Of a stretch of DNA of 64,000 nucleotides, positions 9,012 through 17,008 are shown piece by piece. Position 1 is the first letter of the stretch; each line of letters begins with the position of its first letter. The stretch spans positions 54,408 to 118,407 of the forward strand of contig CAZAWR010000021.1 in NCBI GenBank assembly GCA_964488865.1, written 5' to 3'. The notes below the pieces were generated by a model, which was not told the origin of the DNA, did no database searches, and saw nothing but the letters and a program-made list of their open reading frames with translations. The translations under genes were made by a program, and so were the position numbers. The stretch is from MWCO01 sp964488865. GTDB taxonomy: Bacteria; Myxococcota_A; Polyangia; Polyangiales; Polyangiaceae.

Positions 9012-9027
9012 TGGCCCACCCTTTGCT
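9012..9027 (+). promoter_or_regulatory. Sigma-54 promoter of ccsB-ccsA-kinase
   Basis: The sequence is TGGCCC-N5-TTGCT, one base from the strongest -24/-12 consensus, with GG and GC exactly placed. The predicted start is near 9038, about 60 bases before the ccsB ATG. A degenerate dyad (CGCCGC-N4-TCGGCA) lies at 9052-9067. Confidence 0.6.
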
Positions 9028-9098
9028 AACGCGAGAGTCCGTCCGAGAGAACGCCGCTTGTTCGGCACCCTCGGCATTCACCCCCGGAGAGCGAATCC

Positions 9099-10769
9099 AT
9101 GGCTGGCAGTGCCGCTGAACAGGCATCGGGAGACCGAGCTTCCTCACCTCCCGAGCCTGCCGAGAAGTCGTCGCCCCAAGAGGGGGCGCGAGCCCCATCC
9201 ACGCAGGACTGGAAGTCGAACTACGCGCGCGCCTTGCGGTGGTGCGGTGTGGCGGCGCTCGCCGGATGGGGCACCGAACACATGCTACTCGCCGCTGGCG
9301 GGGACCCAAGCTGGTTCCCCAAGGTGCTCTTGGCCGCAGGCGCAGGCCTTGCCGTGTTCGCCTTCGTCGCCGTTCGAAAGAACCCGCGACGGATGGGTGA
9401 GCTGCTGGTGTCCAACCCGCTCATCGTTTCGGTCCTGTCCATGATCACGCTCGCGACGATCGCGGGGACGCTGATCCCTCAGCGTATCGACCCCGCCCAA
9501 TTCGACCGCGCGTACGGGTCCGCTGCGGGCTTCATGCGGGCCCTGCACCTCGACGACATCTTCCACTCCCTCTGGCTTTCTGGGTTGGTGGCGCTCATGG
9601 CCACGGCGCTCGTCGGCATCGCGATCAAGCGCTGGCCGTGGACGTTTCCCAAGTGGGGGTACGTGGCGGCTCACCTCGGCCCCGTCGTGATCCTCTTCGG
9701 TGGCGTGTTCGGCCAGATCGACGGCATCAAAGGTCGCGTGGACCTCGAGGTGGGTCGGTCCGCCCAGGAGATGGTCACGCACGACTGGCGAACTGGCGAA
9801 ATGAACCGCATCGCCCTGCCCTTCGCCATCCGCCTGGACGACTTCCGCATCGAGTCTCACGACCCGGTCTACCGAGTCTTCGTCTTCAAGCACACCGGAA
9901 GCCACGACGACAACGATTCGTTCGAGCCTGTGGTGGCGATCTCGCCGACGGACCAGAGCGGGCAGCGCGTGCCGATCGAGAAGGGATTCTCTCTGCAGGT
10001 GGATGCCTACAAGGATGGGCCTGCGACGGGCGGCGTCGAGCGCCACGTGGTGCAAGTAGCCGGGGTCGAGTTGCCTGTGAACCCGAGCCAGGCGTACCAG
10101 ATCGGCGACCGATACGTTCGCGTCGGGGCCTACTACCCGCACTTCACGTTCGACATCGCGTCCAAGTCTGTCAGCAACGCCTCCGACCAGCCGATCAACC
10201 CCGCACTCCAAGTCGAGATCCGATTGGGTGGCCCCCAGGGTGACGTCGAATACGCCGGTTGGCTCTTCGCGAACATGCCGGGCTTCTCGATGAGCGGGCA
10301 CCAGGACGGGACCCGCAAGGAAGGCGTGCCCGTGTACCGCCACGAAGGAGGAGGCCAGCAGGGACCTTCCCTCACGCTCTCGGTCTTCTCGGGCACCGAA
10401 CGGGTGGACAACCGCGAATTGACGACGGTGCCCGGTCGCCACACCCTCGCCTTCGGCGATGGCAAGTACGTCGCCGTGTTCCGGATCCGGGACTCGGAGG
10501 CGAAGAACTACCACAGCAAGCTGTCGATCGTGAAAGACGGCCAGGCGATCGAGTCTCGCGAGATCTTCGTCAACGACCCGTACACCTACGGCGGCTTCAC
10601 TTTCTACCAGGCGAACTTCGACCCCCGCAATCTTCGCTACTCGGGCATCGACGTCGTGCGCGACCCGGGCCTCTGGTTCGCGTACGCGGGCCTGGTCCTG
10701 ATGCTCCTCGGGGTTCTGCACATCTTCTATCTTCGTACGATCGGACGACGAAAGGCGGCCGCAACATGA
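9099..10769 (+). CDS. ccsB: Cytochrome c biogenesis protein CcsB/ResB
   Basis: 556 residues. It is one half of the System II heme delivery and ligation complex, working with CcsA to attach heme to CXXCH motifs outside the membrane. Visible are a hydrophilic N-terminus of about 45 residues, membrane helices at about 45-60, 70-90 and 105-125 (the last leading into AGTLIPQR, a ResB signature), another near 165, a large extracytoplasmic domain, and a final helix near residues 525-545 after the YGGFTFYQANFDPR block typical of the family. It overlaps ccsA by 4 bases (ATGA). It follows a sigma-54 promoter candidate and diverges from hemA and the multiheme cytochrome genes that need it. Confidence 0.92.
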   Translation: MAGSAAEQASGDRASSPPEPAEKSSPQEGARAPSTQDWKSNYARALRWCGVAALAGWGTEHMLLAAGGDPSWFPKVLLAAGAGLAVFAFVAVRKNPRRMGELLVSNPLIVSVLSMITLATIAGTLIPQRIDPAQFDRAYGSAAGFMRALHLDDIFHSLWLSGLVALMATALVGIAIKRWPWTFPKWGYVAAHLGPVVILFGGVFGQIDGIKGRVDLEVGRSAQEMVTHDWRTGEMNRIALPFAIRLDDFRIESHDPVYRVFVFKHTGSHDDNDSFEPVVAISPTDQSGQRVPIEKGFSLQVDAYKDGPATGGVERHVVQVAGVELPVNPSQAYQIGDRYVRVGAYYPHFTFDIASKSVSNASDQPINPALQVEIRLGGPQGDVEYAGWLFANMPGFSMSGHQDGTRKEGVPVYRHEGGGQQGPSLTLSVFSGTERVDNRELTTVPGRHTLAFGDGKYVAVFRIRDSEAKNYHSKLSIVKDGQAIESREIFVNDPYTYGGFTFYQANFDPRNLRYSGIDVVRDPGLWFAYAGLVLMLLGVLHIFYLRTIGRRKAAAT

Positions 10770-11596
10770 TGACCCTTACCCGCCTCGGGATGCCGTTCGC
10801 CGTGAGCTTCGGCGTGGTGGCGGCCACGACCGGGCTGTACCTGGCCAACGTGTGGATCAAGCGAAAGTCCGTGGACAGGGCAGCCTCCTTGCTCTTCATG
10901 GCGACGCTGGGAGTGCTGACGTGGGTGATCGCCGAGCGGTACATCGCCGCGGGCCGCCCACCCTTCAAGACTCTCTTCGAGTCCCTCGTTCTGTTCGGCT
11001 GGAGCGTCGCCATCGTGTATGTGGCAGTCGAGCGGTTCTACCGTCTCGCGCTGCTGGGCGCGCTGACCTCCGTCTTCGTTCTGGGCATCATGACCTATGC
11101 GGTGCTGAAGCGAGACGTCGACATCATCTCGCTACCGGCAGCGCTGCAGAGCGGTTGGTTCGTCCCTCACGTGGTCGTGTACTTCGTCGGCTACGCGGCG
11201 CTGTTCCTCGGCGCTGCGCTCGCGGTGATCTACCTCGTCCGCCCGCAAGCGACGGTAACGTTCACGAACTTGCGAGGGACGAAGGTGGTTCCGTACGCCC
11301 ATCTCATGCACACGGTCGTGAAGTTCGGGTTCGTCCTGATCTCGGTGGGATTGGTCATCGGAGCCCTGTGGGCCAAGAGCGCGTGGGGAGACTACTGGGT
11401 CTGGGATCCCAAGGAGAACTGGTCGCTCATCACGTGGATGATGTACATCATCTACCTGCACGTGCGGACGTCCCCCGGCTGGAAGGAAAAGCACTCTGCC
11501 TGGATTTTGATCGGCGGCTTCGCGGCGGTGATCTTCACCTACTTGGGCATGAACATGCTTCCGACGGCAGACCAGTCGGCGCACGTCTACCAATAG
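10766..11596 (+). CDS. ccsA: Cytochrome c biogenesis protein CcsA/ResC
   Basis: 276 residues, strongly hydrophobic, with about eight membrane helices. The WWD heme-handling loop appears as WGDYWVWDPKENW (about residues 209-221). Conserved histidines flank it (HVVVYF about 133, HLMHTVVKF about 175-183), matching the external heme ligands of the family. The start is the ATG overlapping the ccsB stop. The frame is open further upstream, but that part only shadows ccsB. With ccsB it forms the cytochrome c synthetase that would serve the more than 50 heme sites encoded within 16 kb. Confidence 0.93.
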   Translation: MMTLTRLGMPFAVSFGVVAATTGLYLANVWIKRKSVDRAASLLFMATLGVLTWVIAERYIAAGRPPFKTLFESLVLFGWSVAIVYVAVERFYRLALLGALTSVFVLGIMTYAVLKRDVDIISLPAALQSGWFVPHVVVYFVGYAALFLGAALAVIYLVRPQATVTFTNLRGTKVVPYAHLMHTVVKFGFVLISVGLVIGALWAKSAWGDYWVWDPKENWSLITWMMYIIYLHVRTSPGWKEKHSAWILIGGFAAVIFTYLGMNMLPTADQSAHVYQ

Positions 11597-11629
11597 CGTC
11601 CCGCCTGTACCAGGTAACGAGGAGGTCCA

Positions 11630-13312
11630 GTGTCCACGTCCAAGGTCGCCCCAGAATCGGAAGCCCAGCTGATCCCCAAGTCGGCTCTGCTTTCGCTCGT
11701 GCGCAGGGATGGTGGGCCTGTGCGCCCCCTTTCCGAGCTCGCCACCGACTACATGAAGAGCGTGCTCGACGCGTTCCCGTTCTACGTGATGTTGATCGAC
11801 GCGGACCACCGGATCGTATGCGCGAACGCGGCCGTCGCCACCTCCTTGGGTGTCGACCCCGACGACATCCTGGGGGACTTCTGCCCGACGGTCGTGCATG
11901 GGATCACGGGTCCGTACGAGGGCTGTCCACTCGAGAAAGCGCGACGGTTGGGCAAGGCGGTGGAGATCGAGATCAAGGACGCCAAGACCCACCGCGTGCT
12001 GCGTTCCGGGGTCTTCCCGACCCAGTACGAGACGTCGCCCGGGTGCACGCTTTTCCTGCACACGGTGCGGGATGTGACGGAGCAACACGAGGCGGAGCGT
12101 GCGGCCCGCCGTGCCCACGATGCGCAGCGCTTCGTGAACGACGTATTGCGCTTGTCTTTGCAGGAAATCTCGCTGGACGAGATCCTGGACCGCGTCGCCA
12201 AGCAGATATGCGCGATCCCGTGGCTATCGAGCCGTCCCCAGGCGGCGATCTTGCTGGCAGACGAGCAGACAGCGACGCTGCGTTTGAGGACCGAGCACAA
12301 CTCGCGGGGCCGACAGCTTGCTTGTCAGACGGTCCCGTACGGCAAGTGCGTCTGCGGACGCGCGGCGGCCAGGCGAGCACCACAGTTTTCGAAGCACACT
12401 GGTGTGGGCGCTTCAGAGGGGACCGTCGGGGAGGACGACCACGGGCACTATTGCTTGCCCATCCTTCACGGGGACACGCTGCTGGGCGTTCTGAGCATCG
12501 GTCTCGACGGGGACCACGTTCGCAGCGAGGACGAGCTGGACTTCCTGTCTGCCGTGGCCGACACCCTGGCCAGCGTCATCAAGCGCAAGCGGGTGGAGGA
12601 CCTTCAGCGTCAGCACCACTCGGTGGCGGTCGCTCGCGAGCGCATGGCCCGTGTGGGAGAGCTTTCGGCCGGCGTGGCCCACACGATTCGCAACCCGCTG
12701 CACGGCGTGATGAGTTGCGTCGATTTGCTCGATGACAGCGCGAGCAAAGGTGATCCTGCGCCTGCGGACATCATCGCGCTGATGCGCGACGGTCTCGAGC
12801 GGATCGAGCGGGTCACGCGCCGACTGCTTTCGTTGACCCGAGGGGGTCGCACGGAACGCACGTTGACGAACGTGGGCAGCTTGCTCGACGACCTGGTGGA
12901 TTTCACGCGGATCCAGGCGAGCAAGCGTGGTGTGAAGCTGCAGCTGGACGCGGGGTTCCGCGGGGATGTCGTACTCAGTCCCGATGGGGTGGTGGAAGGG
13001 TTGACGAGCGTCATCAGCAACGCCCTGGACGCGTGTGTTTCTGGCAAGACCGTGACGGTTCGATCGCTGGTTCGTGGGGCGTCCACGCTGGTGCTCGAGG
13101 TCCAGGACGACGGGGAAGGCATCTCCGACGAGGACCTGCCTCACGTCATGGACCCATTTTTCACGACCAAGCCGATCGGTGCGGGATCGGGACTCGGGCT
13201 GGCCATCACCAAGCGCGTCATGTACGACCATGATGGCGAGGTCGAGATCGCCAGCCGCAGGGGGGAAGGGACGACCGTACGCCTTGTGTTCCCCGGGGCG
13301 ATCACGGAGTAG
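11630..13312 (+). CDS. PAS-GAF sensor histidine kinase
   Basis: 560 residues, no membrane helix, so cytosolic. Order: PAS (about 40-150), GAF (about 175-325), HisKA with phospho-acceptor His351 in GVAHTIRNPLHG, then HATPase with N-box SNALDA, DDGEG and GSGLGL motifs. The PAS contains a Cys-His-Cys pattern (CPTVVHG then EGCPL) and the GAF contains GKCVCGRAA, so a redox, heme or Fe-S input is possible but unproven. The start is GTG with GGAGG 5 bases upstream. It is 33 bases after ccsA, probably in the same transcript, and converges on the sigma-54 activator gene, its likely partner. Confidence 0.92.
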   Translation: MSTSKVAPESEAQLIPKSALLSLVRRDGGPVRPLSELATDYMKSVLDAFPFYVMLIDADHRIVCANAAVATSLGVDPDDILGDFCPTVVHGITGPYEGCPLEKARRLGKAVEIEIKDAKTHRVLRSGVFPTQYETSPGCTLFLHTVRDVTEQHEAERAARRAHDAQRFVNDVLRLSLQEISLDEILDRVAKQICAIPWLSSRPQAAILLADEQTATLRLRTEHNSRGRQLACQTVPYGKCVCGRAAARRAPQFSKHTGVGASEGTVGEDDHGHYCLPILHGDTLLGVLSIGLDGDHVRSEDELDFLSAVADTLASVIKRKRVEDLQRQHHSVAVARERMARVGELSAGVAHTIRNPLHGVMSCVDLLDDSASKGDPAPADIIALMRDGLERIERVTRRLLSLTRGGRTERTLTNVGSLLDDLVDFTRIQASKRGVKLQLDAGFRGDVVLSPDGVVEGLTSVISNALDACVSGKTVTVRSLVRGASTLVLEVQDDGEGISDEDLPHVMDPFFTTKPIGAGSGLGLAITKRVMYDHDGEVEIASRRGEGTTVRLVFPGAITE

Positions 13313-13360
13313 GAGCGGTCCGGCAGGACCTCGTGCTGCCTGCCCGAAGTCCCTTCCAGG

Positions 13361-13407
13361 TTGAGGCCCGGCTACGACGATGGACGGATGACAGAGATCA
13401 ACTAGGA
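13361..13407 (+). repeat. 47-bp dispersed repeat, copy A
   Basis: A near-identical 48-bp copy lies at 24994-25041. Both begin TTGAGGCCCGGC and end ATCAACTAGGA. This copy fills most of the gap between the convergent kinase and regulator genes and abuts the regulator's stop codon. Confidence 0.8.
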
Positions 13408-14808
13408 CTAGGAGCGGTGGCCGTTTCCGTTCTCGGGGGTGGGGCGACCGAGCTTGCTCTGCAGGGTGGTCCTGGGAAGCCCGAGGATGTCAGCGGCCTT
13501 GCTCTGCTGTCCCTGCGCCTGACGCATCGCCCAGCGTATGAGCTGGTCCTCGAACGCGCGAACGGCGTCGTTGAGCGACACGCGCGAACGACCTGCGAGG
13601 TTGAGAGCGAACAGTCCGTCCCCCTCCGGGGCCTGCTCTCCTCGAAGGAAGTCTGGCAGGCACTCGGGGGTGACCTGGCCTCCCGTGCACACGATCACAG
13701 TCGATTCCATCGCGTGGCGCAGTTCGCGGACGTTGCCGGGCCACCCGTACCTGCGCAAGACCGACGCCGCATCGAGCCCCAGAGATAGGTCTCGGCCGAC
13801 CGCGAGCTTCCGCATGAAATGCTCAGCGAGCAACAGGACGTCATCCCCGCGGTCCCGCAGCGGGGGGAGCCGGATCTCCAGCGCGCGGAGTCGATAGTAC
13901 AGGTCCTGCCTGAACAACGCTTGCGCAGCTTGCCCATCCAGGTCCTTCTTGGAGGTCGCCACGACGCGGACGTCGACCTGGGTTTCTCGACTGGCACCTA
14001 CGCGAAGGAAGGACTTCTCTTCCAGAGCGCGGAGCAGCTTGACTTGGAGGTTCAGGGGCAAGTCGTCCACGTCGTCGAGCATCAAGGTCCCGCCGTCGGC
14101 TCGCTGGAAAGCGCCCAATCGCTGGCCCACCGCGCCGGTGAACGCCCCGCGTTCGTGACCGAAGAGCTCGCTCTCCGCAAGCTCGGACGGGATGGCGCCG
14201 CAGGCGACCGCCACCAACGGCTTGCTCGCGCGCGGGCCCAACTGATGGAGCGCGCGCGTGACCATTTCCTTGCCGGTGCCTGTCTCGCCGGTGATCAGGA
14301 CCGGCGCCGCATGGTCGGCATAGGTCCGAATCAGCTTCTGCACCTGCCGCATGGGCGGGGACGTGCCCACCAGCCCGCAACACGTGTCTTCCCCTTCGCT
14401 CAGCAGGGCACGCAGCTCGCTGACCTCCTTGCGGAACCCGCGCAGCTCGGAGAGCTTTCGCAAGCGATGCTCCAGCTCCTGGAACCGAAAGGGCTTGTTG
14501 AGGTAATCCGATGCGCCCTGCTTGATCGCCGCAACCGCGGTCTCGACCGTGCCGTACGCCGTCATCACGATGATGTCCACGCTCGGATGACTCTTTCGCA
14601 CGCGGCTGAGCAGCTCGAGTCCGTCGAGCCCCGGCATCCGCAGGTCCGACACGATCACGTCCCAGTCCTGTGCGCCCAGCGCGTCGAGCGCCAAGTACCC
14701 GTTCTCCACCGCGTCCGCGACGAACCCGGCGGCCCGCAGTTGGCGCACCGTGGCCTCCCGACTGATCCTCTCGTCGTCCACCACCAGCACGCGGGGTGCT
14801 TCCACCAT
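13408..14808 (-). CDS. NtrC-family sigma-54-dependent response regulator
   Basis: 466 residues from the ATG at 14808 (MVEAPRVLVVDDE). The frame is open to 14877, but the extra 23 residues look unlike a receiver. Receiver: acidic pair DDE at 11-13, phospho-acceptor Asp55 in VSDLRMPG, Lys in NKPF. AAA+ domain: Walker A GETGTGKE, GAFTGA loop for sigma-54 contact, and a Walker B that reads LMLDDVDDL, with Asp where Glu is usual. The C-terminal Fis-type helix-turn-helix ends QSKAADILGLPRTTLQSKLGR. It activates sigma-54 RNA polymerase from distal sites. A perfect -24/-12 promoter lies upstream (14873-14888), so it may drive itself. Partner kinase: the convergent gene ending at 13312. Confidence 0.93.
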   Translation of the reverse strand: MVEAPRVLVVDDERISREATVRQLRAAGFVADAVENGYLALDALGAQDWDVIVSDLRMPGLDGLELLSRVRKSHPSVDIIVMTAYGTVETAVAAIKQGASDYLNKPFRFQELEHRLRKLSELRGFRKEVSELRALLSEGEDTCCGLVGTSPPMRQVQKLIRTYADHAAPVLITGETGTGKEMVTRALHQLGPRASKPLVAVACGAIPSELAESELFGHERGAFTGAVGQRLGAFQRADGGTLMLDDVDDLPLNLQVKLLRALEEKSFLRVGASRETQVDVRVVATSKKDLDGQAAQALFRQDLYYRLRALEIRLPPLRDRGDDVLLLAEHFMRKLAVGRDLSLGLDAASVLRRYGWPGNVRELRHAMESTVIVCTGGQVTPECLPDFLRGEQAPEGDGLFALNLAGRSRVSLNDAVRAFEDQLIRWAMRQAQGQQSKAADILGLPRTTLQSKLGRPTPENGNGHRS

Positions 14809-14872
14809 GCTCGTCAAGACACCCTCGGTTCTTCTCTCCACGTTTCGCTCAGCACAACAGTACGGTCGCCTA

Positions 14873-14888
14873 AGCAATCACAGTGCCA
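14873..14888 (-). promoter_or_regulatory. Perfect sigma-54 promoter of the regulator gene
   Basis: On the minus strand it reads TGGCAC-TGTGA-TTGCT, an exact match to TGGCAC-N5-TTGCW. The predicted start is near 14863, about 55 bases before the regulator ATG. The dyad at 14941-14956 lies about 80-90 bases upstream of that start, the normal enhancer distance for NtrC-type activators. Confidence 0.75.
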
Positions 14889-14940
14889 ACGGGCCAAGTG
14901 ACGTCTTCGCTCTCATTGAGCTCACGGCACTATGAGCCCG

Positions 14941-14956
14941 TGCCGACATTTCGGCA
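14941..14956. promoter_or_regulatory. Perfect dyad TGCCGA-N4-TCGGCA between regulator and cytochrome genes
   Basis: This is the same dyad as at 8815. It lies between two divergent sigma-54 promoter candidates (14873-14888 minus, 14978-14993 plus), so it can serve both. Binding by the adjacent activator is inferred. Confidence 0.6.
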
Positions 14957-14977
14957 ATCCCTCACCGATCCCTTCGT

Positions 14978-14993
14978 CGGCACACGGCTTGCT
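14978..14993 (+). promoter_or_regulatory. Sigma-54-like promoter of the NapC-type cytochrome gene
   Basis: It reads CGGCAC-N5-TTGCT: -24 GG and -12 GC are present with correct spacing, the first base is off consensus. The gene start is about 45 bases downstream. The dyad at 14941 is only about 35 bp upstream of the -24 element, close for an enhancer. Confidence 0.5.
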
Positions 14994-15036
14994 CGTGTAT
15001 CGTTTGCCCACGCCAGTAGGCGCGGCTCCCCGGACC

Positions 15037-16611
15037 ATGAGCGAACAGCAAGACGTCAAACAGCCTTCCCCCTCCGAAGGGCTCTACCGCAACCCGATGA
15101 GCTACTTCGGCGGGCTCATCACGGTCGGCACCGCGGTGCTCATTCTGTTCGCGATCATCGGTGAGCTGACCATCATCCAGCCCAGCCCGTACGTCGGCAT
15201 CATCACGTACATGGTGTTTCCAAGCATCATGTTCTCGGGCGTCGTGCTGGTGCTCTGGGGCATGCGCCGCGAGGCGGTTCGACGCAAGAAGGATGGCGCA
15301 GCCAAGCAGTTGCCGTACCCTCGGCTCGACCTGAACGACCCGCGCCACCGAAAGCGCTTCGCCTACGGGCTCGTGTCGGGAGGCGTCTTGCTGCTCGTGT
15401 TCGCGTGGGTCGGGTACAACGGCTATCTGTTCACGGGCTCCGTGACCTTCTGCGGGAAGATCTGCCATGGCGTCATGAAGCCCGAGTACACGGCGTACAC
15501 GCACTCTCCCCACGCCCGTGTCCCTTGCGTGGACTGCCACGTCGGTTCGGGCGCGAGCTGGTTCGTACAGTCGAAGATCTCTGGGTCGCGCCAGGTCATC
15601 GCCACCGTGTTCGACACGTACGATCGCCCCATCAAGACCCCGATCGCACACCTTCGACCTGCCCGCGAGACATGCGAGCATTGCCACTGGCCGGAAAAGT
15701 TCTTCGGAGCCGCCCTCAAGCAGATCCCCCACTACCGCTACGACGAGCAGAACACGCCCGAGCAGATCAGCTTGCTGTTGCGGACGGGAGGCGGCAACCC
15801 CGCGCGTGGGAGCAGTGCAGGCATCCACTGGCACATGGTGATGGCCAACAAGGTCACGTTCGCCGCCTCGGACGACAAGCGCCAGGTCATCCCCTGGGTC
15901 AAGGCCGAAGGAATCGACGGGACCGAGCGCGTCTACAAGGCCGACAACACGGACCTGACCGACGAACAGATCGCGGCGCTCCCCAAGCGCACGATGGACT
16001 GCATGGACTGCCACAACCGCCCGTCGCACGCGTATCCGCCGCCGGAAGGGTCCGTCGACCATGCCCTGGCGGTGAACGAGATGCCGGACGATCTGCCGTG
16101 GATCAAGCAGGTGGCGGTGGAAGCGGTGTCGACGCCGTACGGGACGACGGAGGAGGCGCGAGCGGGGATCCGCGGGGCAATCGAGGGGTTCTACCGCGAG
16201 AAGTACCCTCAGCTCCTGGAGACGCGAAAGCAAGACATCGATCGGGCGATCGCGGCTTGCCAGGCGATCTTCGACCGGAGCGTGTTTCCGGAGATGAAGG
16301 TGAACTGGACGACGTACCCGAACAACATCGGACATCGCCACTGGCCGGGGTGCTTCCGGTGCCACGACGATCGCCACGTTGCGAATGACGGCAAGCGGCT
16401 GAGCACGAGCTGCACGCTGTGTCACACGATGCCGCAGCGGGGAGCGAGGGTCCCTCTCGGAGACGTGATGCCGGCCTCCGACGTGGACTGGCACCCGTGG
16501 GACATGCCGAGCAAGACCGTGGCGGTGGAGGGCCACGACAAGCTGCTGTGCCACGACTGCCATGCGGCGGGGTTCCGGCCTCGAAAGACCTGCGTCAGCT
16601 GCCACAAGTAG
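15037..16611 (+). CDS. NapC/NirT-like membrane multiheme cytochrome c
   Basis: 524 residues from the ATG at 15037 (MSEQQD). The frame continues upstream to 14932 but into the regulatory region. Three membrane helices (about 27-45, 50-75, 105-125) precede the heme part. Motifs are CGKICH (CX3CH), CVDCH, CEHCH, CMDCH, then a 130-residue gap and CFRCH, CTLCH, CHDCH, CVSCH: eight sites. The first half (FCGKICHGVMKPEYTAYTHSPH) resembles NapC/NirT quinol dehydrogenases, which hand electrons from menaquinol to periplasmic acceptors. It is a plausible entry point for electrons into the conduit encoded at 1-7 kb. It has its own sigma-54-like promoter and diverges from the activator gene. Confidence 0.9.
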   Translation: MSEQQDVKQPSPSEGLYRNPMSYFGGLITVGTAVLILFAIIGELTIIQPSPYVGIITYMVFPSIMFSGVVLVLWGMRREAVRRKKDGAAKQLPYPRLDLNDPRHRKRFAYGLVSGGVLLLVFAWVGYNGYLFTGSVTFCGKICHGVMKPEYTAYTHSPHARVPCVDCHVGSGASWFVQSKISGSRQVIATVFDTYDRPIKTPIAHLRPARETCEHCHWPEKFFGAALKQIPHYRYDEQNTPEQISLLLRTGGGNPARGSSAGIHWHMVMANKVTFAASDDKRQVIPWVKAEGIDGTERVYKADNTDLTDEQIAALPKRTMDCMDCHNRPSHAYPPPEGSVDHALAVNEMPDDLPWIKQVAVEAVSTPYGTTEEARAGIRGAIEGFYREKYPQLLETRKQDIDRAIAACQAIFDRSVFPEMKVNWTTYPNNIGHRHWPGCFRCHDDRHVANDGKRLSTSCTLCHTMPQRGARVPLGDVMPASDVDWHPWDMPSKTVAVEGHDKLLCHDCHAAGFRPRKTCVSCHK

Positions 16612-16622
16612 GGCGGGTCACT

Positions 16623-16660
16623 CGCCGAAAATTCGGCACCCATACAACGAGATTTCGGCA
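16623..16660. promoter_or_regulatory. Tandem dyad downstream of the NapC-type cytochrome
   Basis: CGCCGA-N4-TCGGCA at 16623-16638 and a half-conserved CAACGA-N4-TCGGCA at 16645-16660 repeat the sequence and the 22-bp spacing seen at 8815-8852. Here they lie between two convergent stop codons, so no promoter is obvious. The first can also fold as a GCCGAA/TTCGGC hairpin and might work as a terminator. Confidence 0.45.
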
Positions 16661-16682
16661 TCGGCCGAGAGGGTCCGCGCGC

Positions 16683-16976
16683 TCAGCTTCCCCTCGGCCT
16701 CGTGTAGATGACGAAGGCTGGTTCACCCTCGAAGCAGGCGGAGCATGGCCCCACTACCTCGACCGCAACGGTCGTCACCTCGAACCCGATCTCTTCGTAG
16801 GTCTGCACGGCTTCCTCGAGGCGCGTTCCCTGCGCCATGAAGCACCGGGTCCACCCGGCGGCAACCAACTCCACATCCCGTTCAGGACGCGCACCCGGTC
16901 GCGTTCCGTCAACCTGCTCAGGGCACGAAGGCTGCTCGCAAGAACGAATGGATCGACTCGCCGCCATCGTCTCCAT
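16683..16976 (-). CDS. Conserved small hypothetical protein
   Basis: 97 residues. The core AGWTRCFMAQGTRLEEAVQT and GFEVTTVAVEVVGPC with a following CSACF and a final VIYTRP pattern looks like a small widespread family in which a W-x-R-x-F segment is followed by a Cys pair. The two nearby cysteines (PCSAC) could bind metal. No function is known to me. It follows crtE by 32 bases on the same strand, perhaps cotranscribed. Confidence 0.6.
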   Translation of the reverse strand: METMAASRSIRSCEQPSCPEQVDGTRPGARPERDVELVAAGWTRCFMAQGTRLEEAVQTYEEIGFEVTTVAVEVVGPCSACFEGEPAFVIYTRPRGS

Positions 16977-17008
16977 GTCTGCCCCGGCCAGGCGACCATG
17001 TCAAACGA

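Noticed and set aside
10852..12735. 627-residue plus-strand frame across ccsA and the kinase
   Set aside because: It spans two recognised genes in another frame and has no domain.
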